From: Thereva unica
Taxonomy: Eukaryota > Arthropoda > Insecta > Diptera > Therevidae
NCBI GenBank assembly: GCA_949987705.1
Contig: OX465281.1
Span: 157,804,393-157,868,392, forward strand
Reading direction: 5' to 3'
DNA length: 64,000 nucleotides
Both the position numbers and the translations under genes were made by a program. The first letter of the stretch is position 1; each line of letters begins with the position of its first letter. Of the stretch, positions 21,494-32,902 are shown one piece after another. Under the pieces are notes generated by a model. That model saw nothing but the letters and a program-made list of their open reading frames with translations. It made no database searches and was not told where the DNA came from.

Positions 21494-21811
21494 GTTGTAT
21501 CATTCTTGCCAGCTCCGGAATAGCAGTAATATTATGTTCTTATTCATACTTGTATGTATATTTCCTTGTAATGTTATTGTTAGCTCGTAATATTATTGTC
21601 ACATTCAACGACTATTACTTGCATTTTTATACACTGTACTGCATTACTTTCAAAATATTCATTGTACAACGATTTATCAATTGAGTTAAAATATTATAGT
21701 TCTTACTTCCTATTTCCTGCTTCATAAATATTTTAGATTATAATACAAGACACGAGCAAATGAAGAAAAACTAGTTGGGATGTGGGTTCGACCCTTTCGG
21801 TCCACACGATC
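21494..21811. other. AT-rich interval, no gene
   Basis: Probably the Helentron 3' untranslated part, then unclassified sequence. No hairpin-plus-CTRR end could be fixed here. Confidence 0.4.
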
Positions 21812-22329
21812 AACTTCCCAGTATGATGGAAGGAAGCTCTTTGAAATAACGATAAGAATGGTAAATCCGCAAGGCTTTTCTAAAGAACTTTTTTTTGTTG
21901 AACAGTAGCAAACAAACATGTCCCTGGCACTTCGTTCGCTACACTATAAAGCGAATTCATTTTGAGCGTGTTGACGCGATGATGATAAACTGCAATGGTA
22001 AAAACTTCATTTTCAATTCGAACGGTTTCAGGAGATAATACCAAAATTAATCAATGTAACGGATTTGTCAAACTTGTCCGAAAAGGCCAAACTGTAATCA
22101 CTGGAAATCCCGCGATGAACTCAATTCCCAAACTGTAGGACATGGAAAGCAGCCCCCGGTGTAACAGTTCTGAACTAAAGTTTGAAAATTTCGTCATTTT
22201 TGTAATGGATAACGTATTTGTTGAATGGTTTTTAAAGAAAACTCGGATTTTGACGAGTGAAGACTCTTTGGGAAGCTATTGTTCGGCTAAATCCATAAAA
22301 GTGAACTTCATTTTGAACGGGTGTCATTC

Positions 22330-22720
22330 CAACCCTTCGATCGGCACCTCAATGAAGTCAATATCATTTTTGGTTTGCGTTCTATCGAGCATGTACAAAA
22401 ATCACTTACGCCCTTTAAACATAGATACCGCTCGATCGAATTTTATGAAAATCTTTTCAAAGTGTACTTTCGGTAATACGCTACGATCGGCACCTCAAAA
22501 AAGTCGGTATAATGGTTGGTTCGTGCTATATCGTTCAGGTACAAAAATCACTTACGTCGCTTAAACAAAATAACGGCTGGAGCGAATTTCATGAAAATCT
22601 TTTCAGATCATATTTCGGTTAATACGCTTCGAACAACACCTCAACAAAGTAGATATCAGTTTTGGTTTGCGCGATATCGTGCAGGAAAAAATGACCACAT
22701 CCGTACGCACATACACACAC
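22330..22720. repeat. ~130-bp tandem repeat, about three copies, then (AC)n
   Basis: Phrases such as CGATCGGCACCTCAA(A/T)(A/G)AAGT, GGTTTGCG and GTACAAAAATCACTTACG recur at about 22338, 22485 and 22630, followed in the last copy by a CACACACA run near 22706-22724. Copies are diverged. Confidence 0.6.
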
Positions 22721-22722
22721 AC

Positions 22723-22736
22723 ACATACTTCCTCCC
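22723..22736. repeat. Left target-site duplication of Jockey element
   Basis: ACATACTTCCTCCC, repeated exactly at 28247-28260 immediately after the poly(A) run. Confidence 0.85.
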
Positions 22737-22903
22737 TAGTCTTGTTTGAACTCTTGCTAAGAGCAGACAGACTGTGCGTTAGACTAGAGGTAGTGAAAAA
22801 AATTGGTATACAGAGTGACTTAAGTTCGAATCCAGTGAGTGAAAAAGTTTTTTTTAATTAAAAATAAAAAAGTGTAATTTACAAAGATAATAACGTTTGA
22901 TAA

Positions 22904-24523
22904 GTGATAAAAAAAATAGAAACAGAGGAAGAAATAAGTAGTGTAGAGCATGTACACGAAAGTGGCATGTCACAATTAAAAGCAGACATAACAAGTGCCA
23001 CCGGCACGATAAATGCCGCCGGCATTAGTGCCAGTGAAAAAAATAATAAAGGCAAGGACCTAGAAACTGACAAAGTTATAAGTAGTTGTGAATCGACGAA
23101 TGTTCGACGTCGCGTTAATAAACGGCGCCGAAAAATCAAAACGATGCCAAATCTTACGCCGCAGCGAGCGAAACCTGCAAAATCAAAAGAAAATCCAACG
23201 GCATCCAGATCTGGAAGCCCGGTTATATGCACCGTAATTATGACTGATACGGATGATGAATTATCGTCATATGACACGGTCCCAGGCAAATACAAAGGCG
23301 TGGGAAATAGTTTTAAAGAACTGGCCACCGAAAGCAAAGATGACGAGGCCAAACTACAAAAAATTATTGAGGAACTGAAGGAAAAAAATTTTCCTAGGCT
23401 GCCGAAAGCCAAAACAGCGTCGACTATGGAACAACAGAAGACGAAACAGCAAGCCGAGCAGCAGCATCAACAAAAATAATCTGAACAGCAAAACCAGCAG
23501 CACCAGAAACAACAACAACAACAAAAAAAGGAAAAAATACCGCCGATCAACATTTTCCATCAGAAGCCATCGGATACAATAAGGTTAGCTAAACAAGTGC
23601 TTAAGCACAACAATTTTTGCATAAAAAGGTTGAGCGGTATTAAACACGCGCTAGTTTTAAGCCAGTCAGATGATTTAAAAAAAATGAAAGCGATTCTTGA
23701 AAGGGCGAATACGCAATTTTTCACTTTCACTACAAAAAGTGAAAAGATGCAAAGCGTCCTTTTGAAAGGGCTCGACGCGGATGCTGACCCGCAAGAGATC
23801 CTGAACGACCTCCAGGCGTTAAATATAGACAAGTTACAATTTACAGCCGTAAAACGTTTTAGTACGGCGCGCTCGCGTTCCTCTGCGAGGCAGTTACCAA
23901 TATTTCTTGCACAATTGACTCCCGACAGTCGGCTGGACAATTTAAAATTAATTAAATACGTAAATTTCCACGTCGTCACATGGGAAAAAATAAATAAAAA
24001 AGCCGGTATCCTACAATGCATGAGATGCCAAAGGTTTGGTCACGCCGCAGCTAACTGCCAAAGGGCATTTAGATGCGTGAAATGTGACAATAACCACATT
24101 CAAGGTGAATGCCCCCTGGGAAAAGAAAAAGTCGCGGTTAAAAGCAAGCTGTATTATGTACTCTGCAAATCTAATGGACATCCTGCTAATTATAGAGGAT
24201 GCCCTAAATATGCAGAGCTCAAGCAACGCATCAAGGCGCGAAAAGAACAGCTAGAGACTGAACAAGCCAGAAAAACGCAAATGTTCAAAAATTTCGTTGT
24301 CCCTGGAATGTCCTTCGCCCAAATGGCGACAGGAGCCCAGCCAACATAACAACAAGCTCCAAAAGCTGCACCTGCAGCGAGCTCTGGAGACAATGAACTG
24401 AAGGCGGTTCTCTTGTCTATACAAGGGCAAATCGCGCAGCTCCAGAAACAACTAAGCGAGCAAACAGCTCGTTTAGATCTAGTATACTCTGCGTTCTTTT
24501 CGACAGAAACTATCTTTGGGTAA
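22904..24523 (+). pseudogene. Jockey ORF1 (gag-like, zinc-knuckle), two in-frame stops
   Basis: The frame begins MIKKIETEEEISSVEHV and stays in one register to a TAA at 24521-24523 (540 codons). It has a basic N-terminal region, a Gln-rich stretch, a PRE_C2HC-like domain (~23600-24000) and three zinc knuckles: CMRCQRFGHAAANC, CVKCDNNHIQGEC and a divergent CKSNGHPANYRGC lacking the first cysteine of a standard knuckle. Premature TAA codons occur at 23477-23479 (in the Gln run) and 24347-24349; after the second the frame continues QQAPKAAPAAS and a coiled-coil-like QIAQLQKQLSEQTARL. The protein binds the element's RNA. Confidence 0.8.
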
Positions 24524-24532
24524 ACTGCCTTA

Positions 24533-27500
24533 ATGGCTTTACCGAGGGAAGACACAATAAAGGTCATTGCGGTGAACGTCAATTCGTTGATACGAAACGA
24601 GAGAAGGGCGAATCTACTAACCCTATTGCAGAACCAAAATCCGGATGTGCTTCTGGCTAGTGAAACTAAACTAAGTGAGAACCACAAAATGGATTACAAA
24701 GATTATGTGGTAATTAGGCGGGATAGACCTAATTCCATACAAGACGGAGGCCTACTGATACTAATAAAGACCTCCCTGAAATATAAAATCGAGTATAGCA
24801 AGGACATAGAGAGGTTTCAGGTGCTAGAAGCGTGCGTTATATACATCCCTCTGTCTAGTGGCAGAAGGTTGTATATAATAGCGGCATACTCACCCCAAAC
24901 TTCCCAATCCAGGCTATTTATAGAGGAATTGAACTTACTCTTTCAAACGCTTCAACTGGAGTCGGAGCAAAACTTTTACTTACTGGCCGGTGATTTAAAC
25001 GCACGCCATGCGACATGGGGAGATCAAACAGCTAACACCAGGGGTAACCAACTGAATGACTGGTTGGCCCGAAATAGAATCCAGCGGAAAGTTAACCTTC
25101 TCGCCACAGACATACCATCCTACCCAGGCGGCGGATCTTATCTGGATATATGCTTGCTAGACTCTCGAATGGGGCTACCAGAGATAAACACAAGCCAGAC
25201 AAACTGTTTAACGACAGTGCCATACGATAGTAACCACTACGGACTCGAAACAACAGTACAAGTCCCTGACGATTCCATAGAACTTCTGGAATATTGCGAA
25301 GTGCACGCTTTTGCATACCAAAAGATGCACTGGCTAAGATTCGGGAAGGCTTTGGAAAGGGCAATACGGAATAACAGACTCGTACCTCCAACGACAAGGA
25401 ATTTAACCAACTATGAGATTGATTCATATCTCAAGGATATGGACAATCTCATCACACAGACAATGGACAAGACTATACCAAAAACAACGAAAAGGAACAG
25501 CACGGACTGCTACAGGAATGCAACAATCGATGCATTACAAAAATACAAAAGTCGAATGTTGACGAGACTGAAAGCCCTTCACCGCCAGCTTCGAGACCGA
25601 ACGAGTCCGGAGACCGTAACTCTTAAGTCGGTTATAAAAAATCTCCAAAATCTCTTAAAACAACAATATTCACATTATGTGAATCTGTACTGGAACAACA
25701 AGATTCGTGCTATACAAACAAATAGCGCGAGCATGTTCCCACAGATAAATAAAATCTTTAGGAGTAAGGCACATAACCGATTAGACAAGTTACGCATTCC
25801 TCGGACGCGGTCAAATGAGGAGCTACTGAGATCTTCTGGCATGGATCCGGAACTAATCAGTCGTATCGACGACAATTACTGTATAGAGGACGAGCAGGAG
25901 AAGGTGGATTTTGTGGGGACCTACTATCAGGGAATTTATTCGGTGAACACCGGTGTTCGGGCGAATTTTGATCTTGAGAATAGGGCCTTACTGAACCACG
26001 AAAGATGAGCTAATGAGATTGAAACTTGGAAATCCGAGAATCGATCAATCATAGAATTCAGTGAAGACTGCCCAGCGAATGACATTCCCGCGGCCCAACT
26101 AAACTCTACTTTCTTTAGGAAAATCGATCTCCTGTTAATATTTCGCCACCTAAACAATAAGAAGTCGTCCGGGGTGGATGGTGTTCCGAACATCGTCTTA
26201 AAGCATTTGCCCCTGGTGGCTATAGACATATACACCATATTGTTTAACAATGCGTTAAACAATGCCCATTTCCCAGAACACTGGAAGATGGCAGTGGTGT
26301 ACCCAATACCCAAGAAAGGTAAAGATAAAAGTAACCCCGCAAATCTCCGGTCAATTAGTCTTCTTCCGAATATCAGTAAGGTGTTTGAAATAGTGATTAA
26401 TAGTTCATTATCCAAATGGGCTGAAGAAAAAAAGGTAATTCCCGATAACCAATTTGGATTCCGGGCAGGGCATGACACTATTCATGCTGTGTCGAAATTG
26501 GTATCAGACATACACTGGAACTTCATGAAAGGCCAGTGTACCGGAGCATGCCTGATCGATTTTGAGAAGGCATTCGATAAAGTATGGATCGAAGGCCTCC
26601 TCTACAAACTGGTCAGACTTGGCATGACCGGACCTCAGCTATACACGATTTATAATATGATTTCCAACAAGAAGTTCGTCGTTAAAAGTGGCAACTTCAC
26701 ATCAAGCAGGATCTTCGACATTAAAAATGGTCTGCAACAAGGGGCGGTGAACTCGCCGCTCCTATTTAATATCTTTACGAGTGACCTAACAAGTTCACTC
26801 CGCTCGGCATTAGCATACGCGGATGACCTTATTGTGTACAGGACGGGGCCGAAGATTGAAGTGATTCAGACGCTCCTGAAACGTGACTTCGAGACAATCG
26901 AACGTTATAGTGATGATTGGAAGTTGAAAATCAATTTTAGCAAATGCGAAACGATCCTTTTCCGGACTCCTTTAAACAAAGCTTCTAGCGATGTGCGTCG
27001 GAACTGGAAAACCCTCAAAATTTCGAATAATGCTGGACAATCATTAGAAAAGAAATTGGAAGTAAAATATCTTGGGCTTTGGCTGGATCAATACTTATAT
27101 TTCAATAGAAACATAAGTGCTGCTCTGGCCAAGGCAAACAAGGCGCTTCATATGACGAAAAGCCCACGGGTCAAAGTGATCGGCTACCAAGCCTTGGTCA
27201 GACCAATTTTAACATATGGTTGCCCAGTATGGTTCAACATATCTCCTTTTTATATGGAAAAGCTTCGGGTTTTCGAAAGACAATGCTTAAGGGCGTGCTT
27301 AAGTTTGTATCGAACACCCGAATCTGGCTTCACTAAGTTTCACGCCAACAATGTTCTCTATGATAAGGCATTTGTTAATAGGATCGACAACTTCATAATC
27401 AAGTTGATTCGAAGACATATTTCTAGAGCGATGGAGAGCGACAATCCTCTCATTCGGGGAGCGTTCTACCCGAACGCAAGATACCACAAAACAGCCTGTG

Positions 27501-27724
27501 AACGCGGCTTTATTCCTCCAGAGGCATTTGTCAACCTGGACTCTAAAAGATTGGTCCAAGATAGATCGGGAGTGCCTCTCTTCTACCACATGTTCCGCAG
27601 GGCATGTGATAAACGATACACTGTTAGCGAAGAGGATATAAATGTTCAGGATCTCTTGAGGTTCAATACAAAAATTTCAAAAAGAGATAAAAAAGATGCC
27701 TCCAATGCTAGCACTTGGTTCTGA
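24533..27724 (+). pseudogene. Jockey ORF2 endonuclease-reverse transcriptase, one in-frame stop
   Basis: From ATG 24533: AP endonuclease with IAVNVNSLIRNERR, ASETKLSENHK, LLAGDLNARHATWGD and YDSNHYGLE. A TGA at 26006-26008 in the linker (LLNHER-stop-ANEIETW) is the only break. The same frame continues through the reverse transcriptase: NNKKSSGVDGVPN, WKMAVVYPIPKKGKDKSN, CLIDFEKAFDKVW, NGLQQGAVNSPLLFN, AYADDLIVY. A C-terminal KVIGYQALVRPILTYGCPVW block follows. ORF1 ends 9 bp upstream, as is usual for Jockey. Replacing one base would leave a 1063-codon frame. Confidence 0.88.
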
Positions 27725-28246
27725 TGGTTGGAGGAAGAGTAATTATTGTTGCGTATTCGCCTTAAAATCGCCACACATAAGTCAGTTTAGTTTTAAATTT
27801 AGACTTAGTGATTAGCTTAGGGCTTAATAGGATCTAGTTCTAGTTTTTACCTAGTAATACATTTAGATTTAAGTAAGTTTAGGGTAAGGGTGCGGGTATA
27901 GATGTAGATGGAAACCCGTAGCCTGGGCGGGAGTCACCCGAGAAGATTTTATCTCCGCTGCCCCCCGCCCAGATAGTGTTAGAATAAGATTAAGTAGATT
28001 AAGATAGTTTTAAGATTCAAGACATTATAACGACCTTTTCTTTTTTAAAATAAAAAAAAAAATTAGATAAGTCTTAGCTGAAAGGCATAAGTTAAATTTT
28101 AAGATATAGATTAATTTAGAGTGCCTGTTGAGGGCCAGTAAATTAGATAGATTAAAATAGGCTAGAATAATTAACTTTAAGCATTAGTTAAATTTATATT
28201 AAGATAGATAGTAAAGTAATAAATAAAAAATGCTTAAAAAAAAAAA

Positions 28247-28260
28247 ACATACTTCCTCCC
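28247..28260. repeat. Right target-site duplication of Jockey element
   Basis: Exact repeat of 22723-22736, directly after the poly(A). Confidence 0.85.
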
Positions 28261-28594
28261 AATTTTTTGCTTAAAATGCTCCTGGGACCTTGAAAGATGA
28301 AAATACGTTGAAATTTTCGATTTCGATTTTCAGACCGATTACAATAACTTCCTATACTGGGAAGTTAAAAATACAATAATAAAAAACATATAGACATACA
28401 TACATAAGTATGTACGCGAGGTTTCACTTCTGCCTTGTGTTCTTTAATACACAATCATATTTTTTTTTTTAAGCAAACGTCTCTAAAGAAGTTTTACTTC
28501 GAAAAATTTCCCATACAACCCACCCCGTTATGGGACATATTTTGAAAAACTGTTTATTATGGTATAAGGAACGTATCTGGCAAAGTTTTTAGGC

Positions 28595-29989
28595 TATATG
28601 GGCAAAAACGCGGAAAAGGCATATGCGTGTCCGGAGCCGATGACCGTTTTAGAGTCGGAAATGAGTACCCAAAAAAAAAAATGCTTTCGGTGCATACCGA
28701 CCTAAACAACATTTTTCCACAAAAAAACGGCCATCCAGCCAGCCATAAAGCCCGGCAGGCCCCAGAAACTGAGCAAAATGTCCCCTCCGTGGCATGTCCC
28801 AACTACAAAAATCCAGATTAATTGCGCATATTAAATGGACCTACTTGTGCTATTCGGGATAGGACGTTCACGAATGGTTTTTGGGGCCTAAAACTTTGAT
28901 TTTTTCTCTTTTATCGCAAACCGGAACGCCAGAATACAGAACTTACAGGTATTCGAATTTTGTCCGAAATTTTCCGTTAAAATTGCGAACCACAGTGCCG
29001 CTAGAGCCTGCATACGTTCGAATGTTCTGTTGTGGCTCCCTCTGCTCGGGGGATGTTTCATGAACCTGCAACAATTCGAAAACCCATTCGGCGCGTTCGA
29101 TTTTAATCCATTCAAAACGCGGGGGGGGGGGTGTTCCAAAATAACACCGTTAAGAAAATCGAACCCTAAAGGTTTTTGGGGTCTCTGATCACGAAAATCG
29201 AGGTCCCGCGGTCCTAAAATTAGGGCGTCACCCCTAAAAATGCAAAAAACACACCTTTTTAGGGGGTTTTCGTGATTATTTCAGTAATAATGAAAACTAA
29301 TGCGATGAAATGCACTTTTTTAATATTTATTTGCGAAGGTGGTTGATTTATACTAACTTAAGGCGAACTTAATGGTAAGGGGTACTCCTAAAGGGTTGAA
29401 ACTACCCCTAATTCGGCCAAAAATGGCAAAAATTACCTCGGGACCTCGATTTCCGTGATCAGCGACCCCAAAAACGTTTTGGGTTCGATTGTCTTAACGG
29501 TGTTATTTTGGAACACCATAACGCGCGTTTTGAATGGACTACTTGCTCTAAAATTCAAAGTGCAAACGCATATTCAAACAAGTCCCCACCGTGGCAGTCG
29601 CGGTTTCAACTTCAACCCGAAAAAAACGCGTCACAAGTGGAAAGTTCAAGTTGTTCTAAGAAGCTATGGTCACCGGTGAGCCGAAATTCACTCAGGATTC
29701 TTCCTGAACTCAGAAAAGCGATTTTAAGTAAAATAGTCCCCTCCGTCTCCGTGGCGGTCCCCTCCGTGACAGCTTTTTCTTGAAATCTTCAATAAAGATA
29801 GAAATTCTGAGAAAATTTCCCCAAGAAAGTTCCAAAATGGTAGACGGTCGCCTTGTAACCCCTGTAGCAGAAACGGGCTTGTTTTGGGACCATATGGGGG
29901 GAGAACCCACAAAAAACTCGGTCGGTAAACTTTTTTTTGGTGGGTTTTGAATGTGCAAATATGCCTTTTTTCGCGTTTTTGCCCATATA
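28595..29989. repeat. Long imperfect inverted repeat (foldback-like)
   Basis: Core arms of about 100 bp at 29107-29210 and 29438-29540 are ~90% complementary and share CCATTCAAAACGCG, TTCCAAAATAACACCGTTAA and TTTTTGGGGTCKCTGATCACG. A further outer pair matches at 28595-28624 and 29959-29989 (TATATGGGCAAAAACGCG). Sequence between the outer and core arms is diverged. No protein is encoded; the small open frames in this region look random. Confidence 0.65.
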
Positions 29990-30076
29990 GTTTCGGAGAT
30001 TTCGTGATACTGCGCTTTTATATATGTAATAGATTTCTAGTTCACAAATTGAGAATTCCCATTTCATTCCCTTAGA

Positions 30077-30460
30077 TCAGGGGCTCCCAACCTTTCTGTG
30101 ATGCGGGCGCATTCGAGATCGCAAAACAAGCTGGTGGGCAAAAGTCGGATTTAAAAAAGAAAACAAAATTAAATATTATGTCCTTTATTATAATATTAAT
30201 TTTATAATATATGTACATATATTTATTATAAACATACTGTATTTCTTATAAAAGCCAAATTAGTGAGATCTTTGACACTGCATTTGAAATCCTAATTTTT
30301 CGCTTTTTTGCGAATAAGAGAATAACCTGACCTCGGATCGAAAAAAAATCATTATAAAGTTGTAGCTATTGAAATTATCTTTCGATTGATGTATATTGAG
30401 TTAGAGGTTAGGGTACAAAACTTAGAGAAAAATGGGAAAAACTGTCGAAAATCACGTTTT
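30077..30460. mobile_element. Possible hAT-type terminus (single end)
   Basis: CAGGGGCTCCCAACCTTTCTG followed by GCGGGCGCA resembles the CAGNGGTTCCCAACC termini of hAT elements. Only the first 20 or so bases are diagnostic. No inverted partner was found within several kb, so this is at best a truncated copy. The following ~350 bp are AT-rich without a gene. Confidence 0.35.
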
Positions 30461-30866
30461 TTAAATTTGTTAATAAGTTTTGTTTAACGCCACTTACATA
30501 TGTATTTGTTATTTGGTACAAATATTGTTTCTTAATTGCTGAAATAATGGTGTTATTTTTGTTGCAAAATATTGAAATTTCCTTGAAATTTCACTTTTTG
30601 TAAAAAAGGGAGTTCTTGTAAAAACGTTCCTCTTGGTCCATGGATTTCTCTGGATCAACGTTGGAGATACAAGTAAAAAAAGTCGATTTAAAATGCTTAC
30701 ATTGCTCAAAATGGCCCATAAAAACATATTAATAATGAAAAAACAGACTCAGAACATGAGTTTTTTCAACCAAACATATGTTTTTTGTTATTGGTACGTT
30801 TTTGGGACCACCGCTCTTACACTGTTACGACCTAAAAATAGAGAGGCGTTAATATTTAATATATAA

Positions 30867-31315
30867 GGCTGGCTCCACACCGAAACAAGCAAAACACAGA
30901 AAAGTGCTTTTTTCTGCTCTGTGATATAAAATATGTGTAATAAATGTGAGAAAGCCCACACTCCAGCAAGCAGAGAAAAAGCTAACAAAGAGAAGCAAAG
31001 AAATTTTGCTTCGTGAACTAGATACGCAGGAAGTATACGGTGTTACCCACACCAAATGCAAGCAAAAATGATGTGCTTTGCTTTGTGTTTACGAAGATAA
31101 CCGTATGTACTTCATTGCATATATTTTAAATGGAGAAGCCCACACCAGAGAAAGAAAACAAATTCTCTTTGCAATCACAAAAAACTGTGCTTCGTGATGT
31201 TAGTCGGGTCCTTGCTTTGCCACTCTTTTTCTTTCTCCAGTGTGGGTTGATAGCGAGCAGAGATGTTTGATTGCTAAAGCAAAAGCTCTTTGCTTGCTTC
31301 GGTGTGGAGCCAGCC
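30867..31315. mobile_element. MITE, 449 bp, TAA target duplication
   Basis: GGCTGGCTCCACACCGAAAC at 30867 is mirrored at 31315 (one mismatch over ~26 bp). Both ends are flanked by TAA (30864-30866, 31316-31318). A TAA duplication with a GG-start inverted end fits PIF/Harbinger MITEs. The interior is built of further self-complementary modules around GCAAAGCA/TGCTTTGC and AGAGAAAG phrases, each introduced by CCCACAC. Confidence 0.75.
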
Positions 31316-32252
31316 TAATAGTATGCTATAGATACTTACCTATGTGTGTCGTCCCTTAAAGAACTTTACTGCTGCTGGATCTCTCTTTTCAGGTCTCTTC
31401 AGGTCTCTTTTTTTGAAATCCAGGACCTCTTTTTTTTTAAATCCAGGACCAACCACCAGAAGCGGAGCAGCCCATAGGCGATCACCAAAATGGAAAAAAT
31501 AGATAAAATTTAATAAATAGTTTTAATTAAATAAATAAAAAAATAGTAAATAGTATTAATTAAATACATAGAACTCACCTATGAATTGAGCCCGTACCGA
31601 TTTTAATCTCTAAAATATAATCACGCATAAAATAAATATACTAAATTTCACAGCACAAGACTACATAATAATACCAGAAGGCATATTAACCACCAGGGAG
31701 TGCTCTAGGGGATGATAAACGGGAGAAATGGGTTAGTCCCGGAAAATCCGGCAAGCATATCCAGACCATACTTCTGGCTTCTTCGCCGTTCGCGAGATTA
31801 TGCTTGCACGTCGAATTTTCCCAGGAGTAGCACCCGGCTGCCAAAAATCAAAGGTCCAAGATTTATGAAAAATATTATTGATAATATTTCAAATGTTTAC
31901 CGATTATAACCGACGTACCAATTCCAACCAACATCATTGGAACGGTCGGAAACAGTGTTGTAAACAGCGGGAACCTTTGGAAATAGGGGCCATTTCCCTA
32001 ATAAACATGGGCCCTTGTGTGGTAGGCGGCTTTTTGCTTTTTTTAATACGATAGAGTCCGGAATTTGATATAGTGAAGTTTAGTTATAGTATACTTTTTT
32101 TTAAGAAAAGGAGAAGTTTAATTATAGTATAGTTGATATTAACGGGAAAGCGGAGACAACCGTAAATCGAATTTTTTTTGAAGAAAAGGAGCTTAGGATC
32201 GGGATAAGGCTAGGCACAGGTAGGAATTTGTAATCTTTATTATTGATTAAAT

Positions 32253-32363
32253 TGATTATTGAGTATTACTAAATTAAATTGATTATTGAGTATTACTAAA
32301 TTAAATTGATTATTGAGTATTACTAAATTAAATTGATTATTGAGTATTACTAAATTAAATTGA
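32253..32363. repeat. 27-bp tandem repeat, four copies
   Basis: The unit GATTATTGAGTATTACTAAA plus TTAAATT is repeated four times with essentially no divergence, implying recent expansion. Confidence 0.85.
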
Positions 32364-32548
32364 GTGTTTAAAAATTCAAGTATAAATAAAATTACAAAAC
32401 TAACTGCCCTGGCAGTTTTTTATATATATATAATAATCGGTTCGTAGACCGTTAAAACTATCTTGCGCCCAAATAAGAAAAGTCATATACTACCCACCCC
32501 AACGCTGAGCACTGCCGGGAATTACGCGAAATCTTGAACGTAATAAAT

Positions 32549-32560
32549 TGGCGCCCAACG
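32549..32560 (+). promoter_or_regulatory. Primer-binding-site-like sequence of an LTR element remnant
   Basis: TGGCGCCCAACG followed by a broken GTGGG. Comparable sites follow the 5' LTR in many Gypsy-type elements. No downstream gag-pol follows, because the Helitron starts at 32600. Confidence 0.35.
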
Positions 32561-32902
32561 TAACGTGGGTATAATACTATAAGCTTATTAATACCTAAAT
32601 CCTTACTAATATTATAAATGCGAAAGTAACCCTGTCTGTCTGTCTGTCTGTCTGTTACGCTTTCACGCCTAAACCACTAAACCGATTTTGATGAAATTTG
32701 CTACAGACATAGTTTAGAACTTGGAGACGGACATAGGCTACTTATGGAGAAAAAAAGGGTTTAAGGGAGTGAAATGGGGTTCAATAAGTTGTAAGGGGAT
32801 TTTTTATCTTTACTTTTTTTTCTATTGTATAAAAAGTAACTGACTGACAGACAACGCACAACCTAAACGGCTGGAGCTAAAGGGCTGAAATTTTGACAGT
32901 GC

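Larger units (their letters stand above)
22737..28246 (+). mobile_element. Jockey-clade retrotransposon, almost full length
   Basis: Flanked by a 14-bp perfect target duplication and ending in a poly(A) run at 28235-28246. It holds a ~170-bp 5' leader, ORF1 (gag-like with three zinc knuckles) and ORF2 (endonuclease-reverse transcriptase) in the usual order with a ~9-bp gap. The only coding lesions are three in-frame stops. About 500 bp of 3' untranslated sequence follow ORF2. Confidence 0.9.
21812..28363. mobile_element. Unclassified repeat with inverted ends, interrupted by Jockey element
   Basis: AACTTCCCAGTAT near 21811 is the inverse of ATACTGGGAAGTT near 28351-28363. The intervening non-Jockey DNA (about 1 kb) contains a ~130-bp tandem repeat and an (AC)n run. 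Without the 5510-bp Jockey insertion it would be a ~1-kb repeat. No protein remnant is visible, and its class is unknown. Confidence 0.4.
31319..32599. other. Non-coding interval with LTR-like and simple-repeat sequence
   Basis: No gene. It contains a direct duplication of a GAAATCCAGGACC phrase (31415-31452), four copies of a 27-bp unit around GATTATTGAGTATTACTAAAT (32253-32363), and a TTGGCGCCCAACG block at 32548-32560 that resembles an LTR-element primer-binding site. The ~450 bp before that block may be an LTR remnant, but no partner LTR or pol sequence is present. Confidence 0.45.

Noticed and set aside
21778..21800. GGTTCGACC resembling a tRNA B box (possible SINE)
   Set aside because: No convincing A box at the right distance and no tRNA fold upstream.
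28557..28821. Overlapping short open frames on both strands
   Set aside because: They lie in a degenerate inverted repeat and show no domain; best explained as chance.
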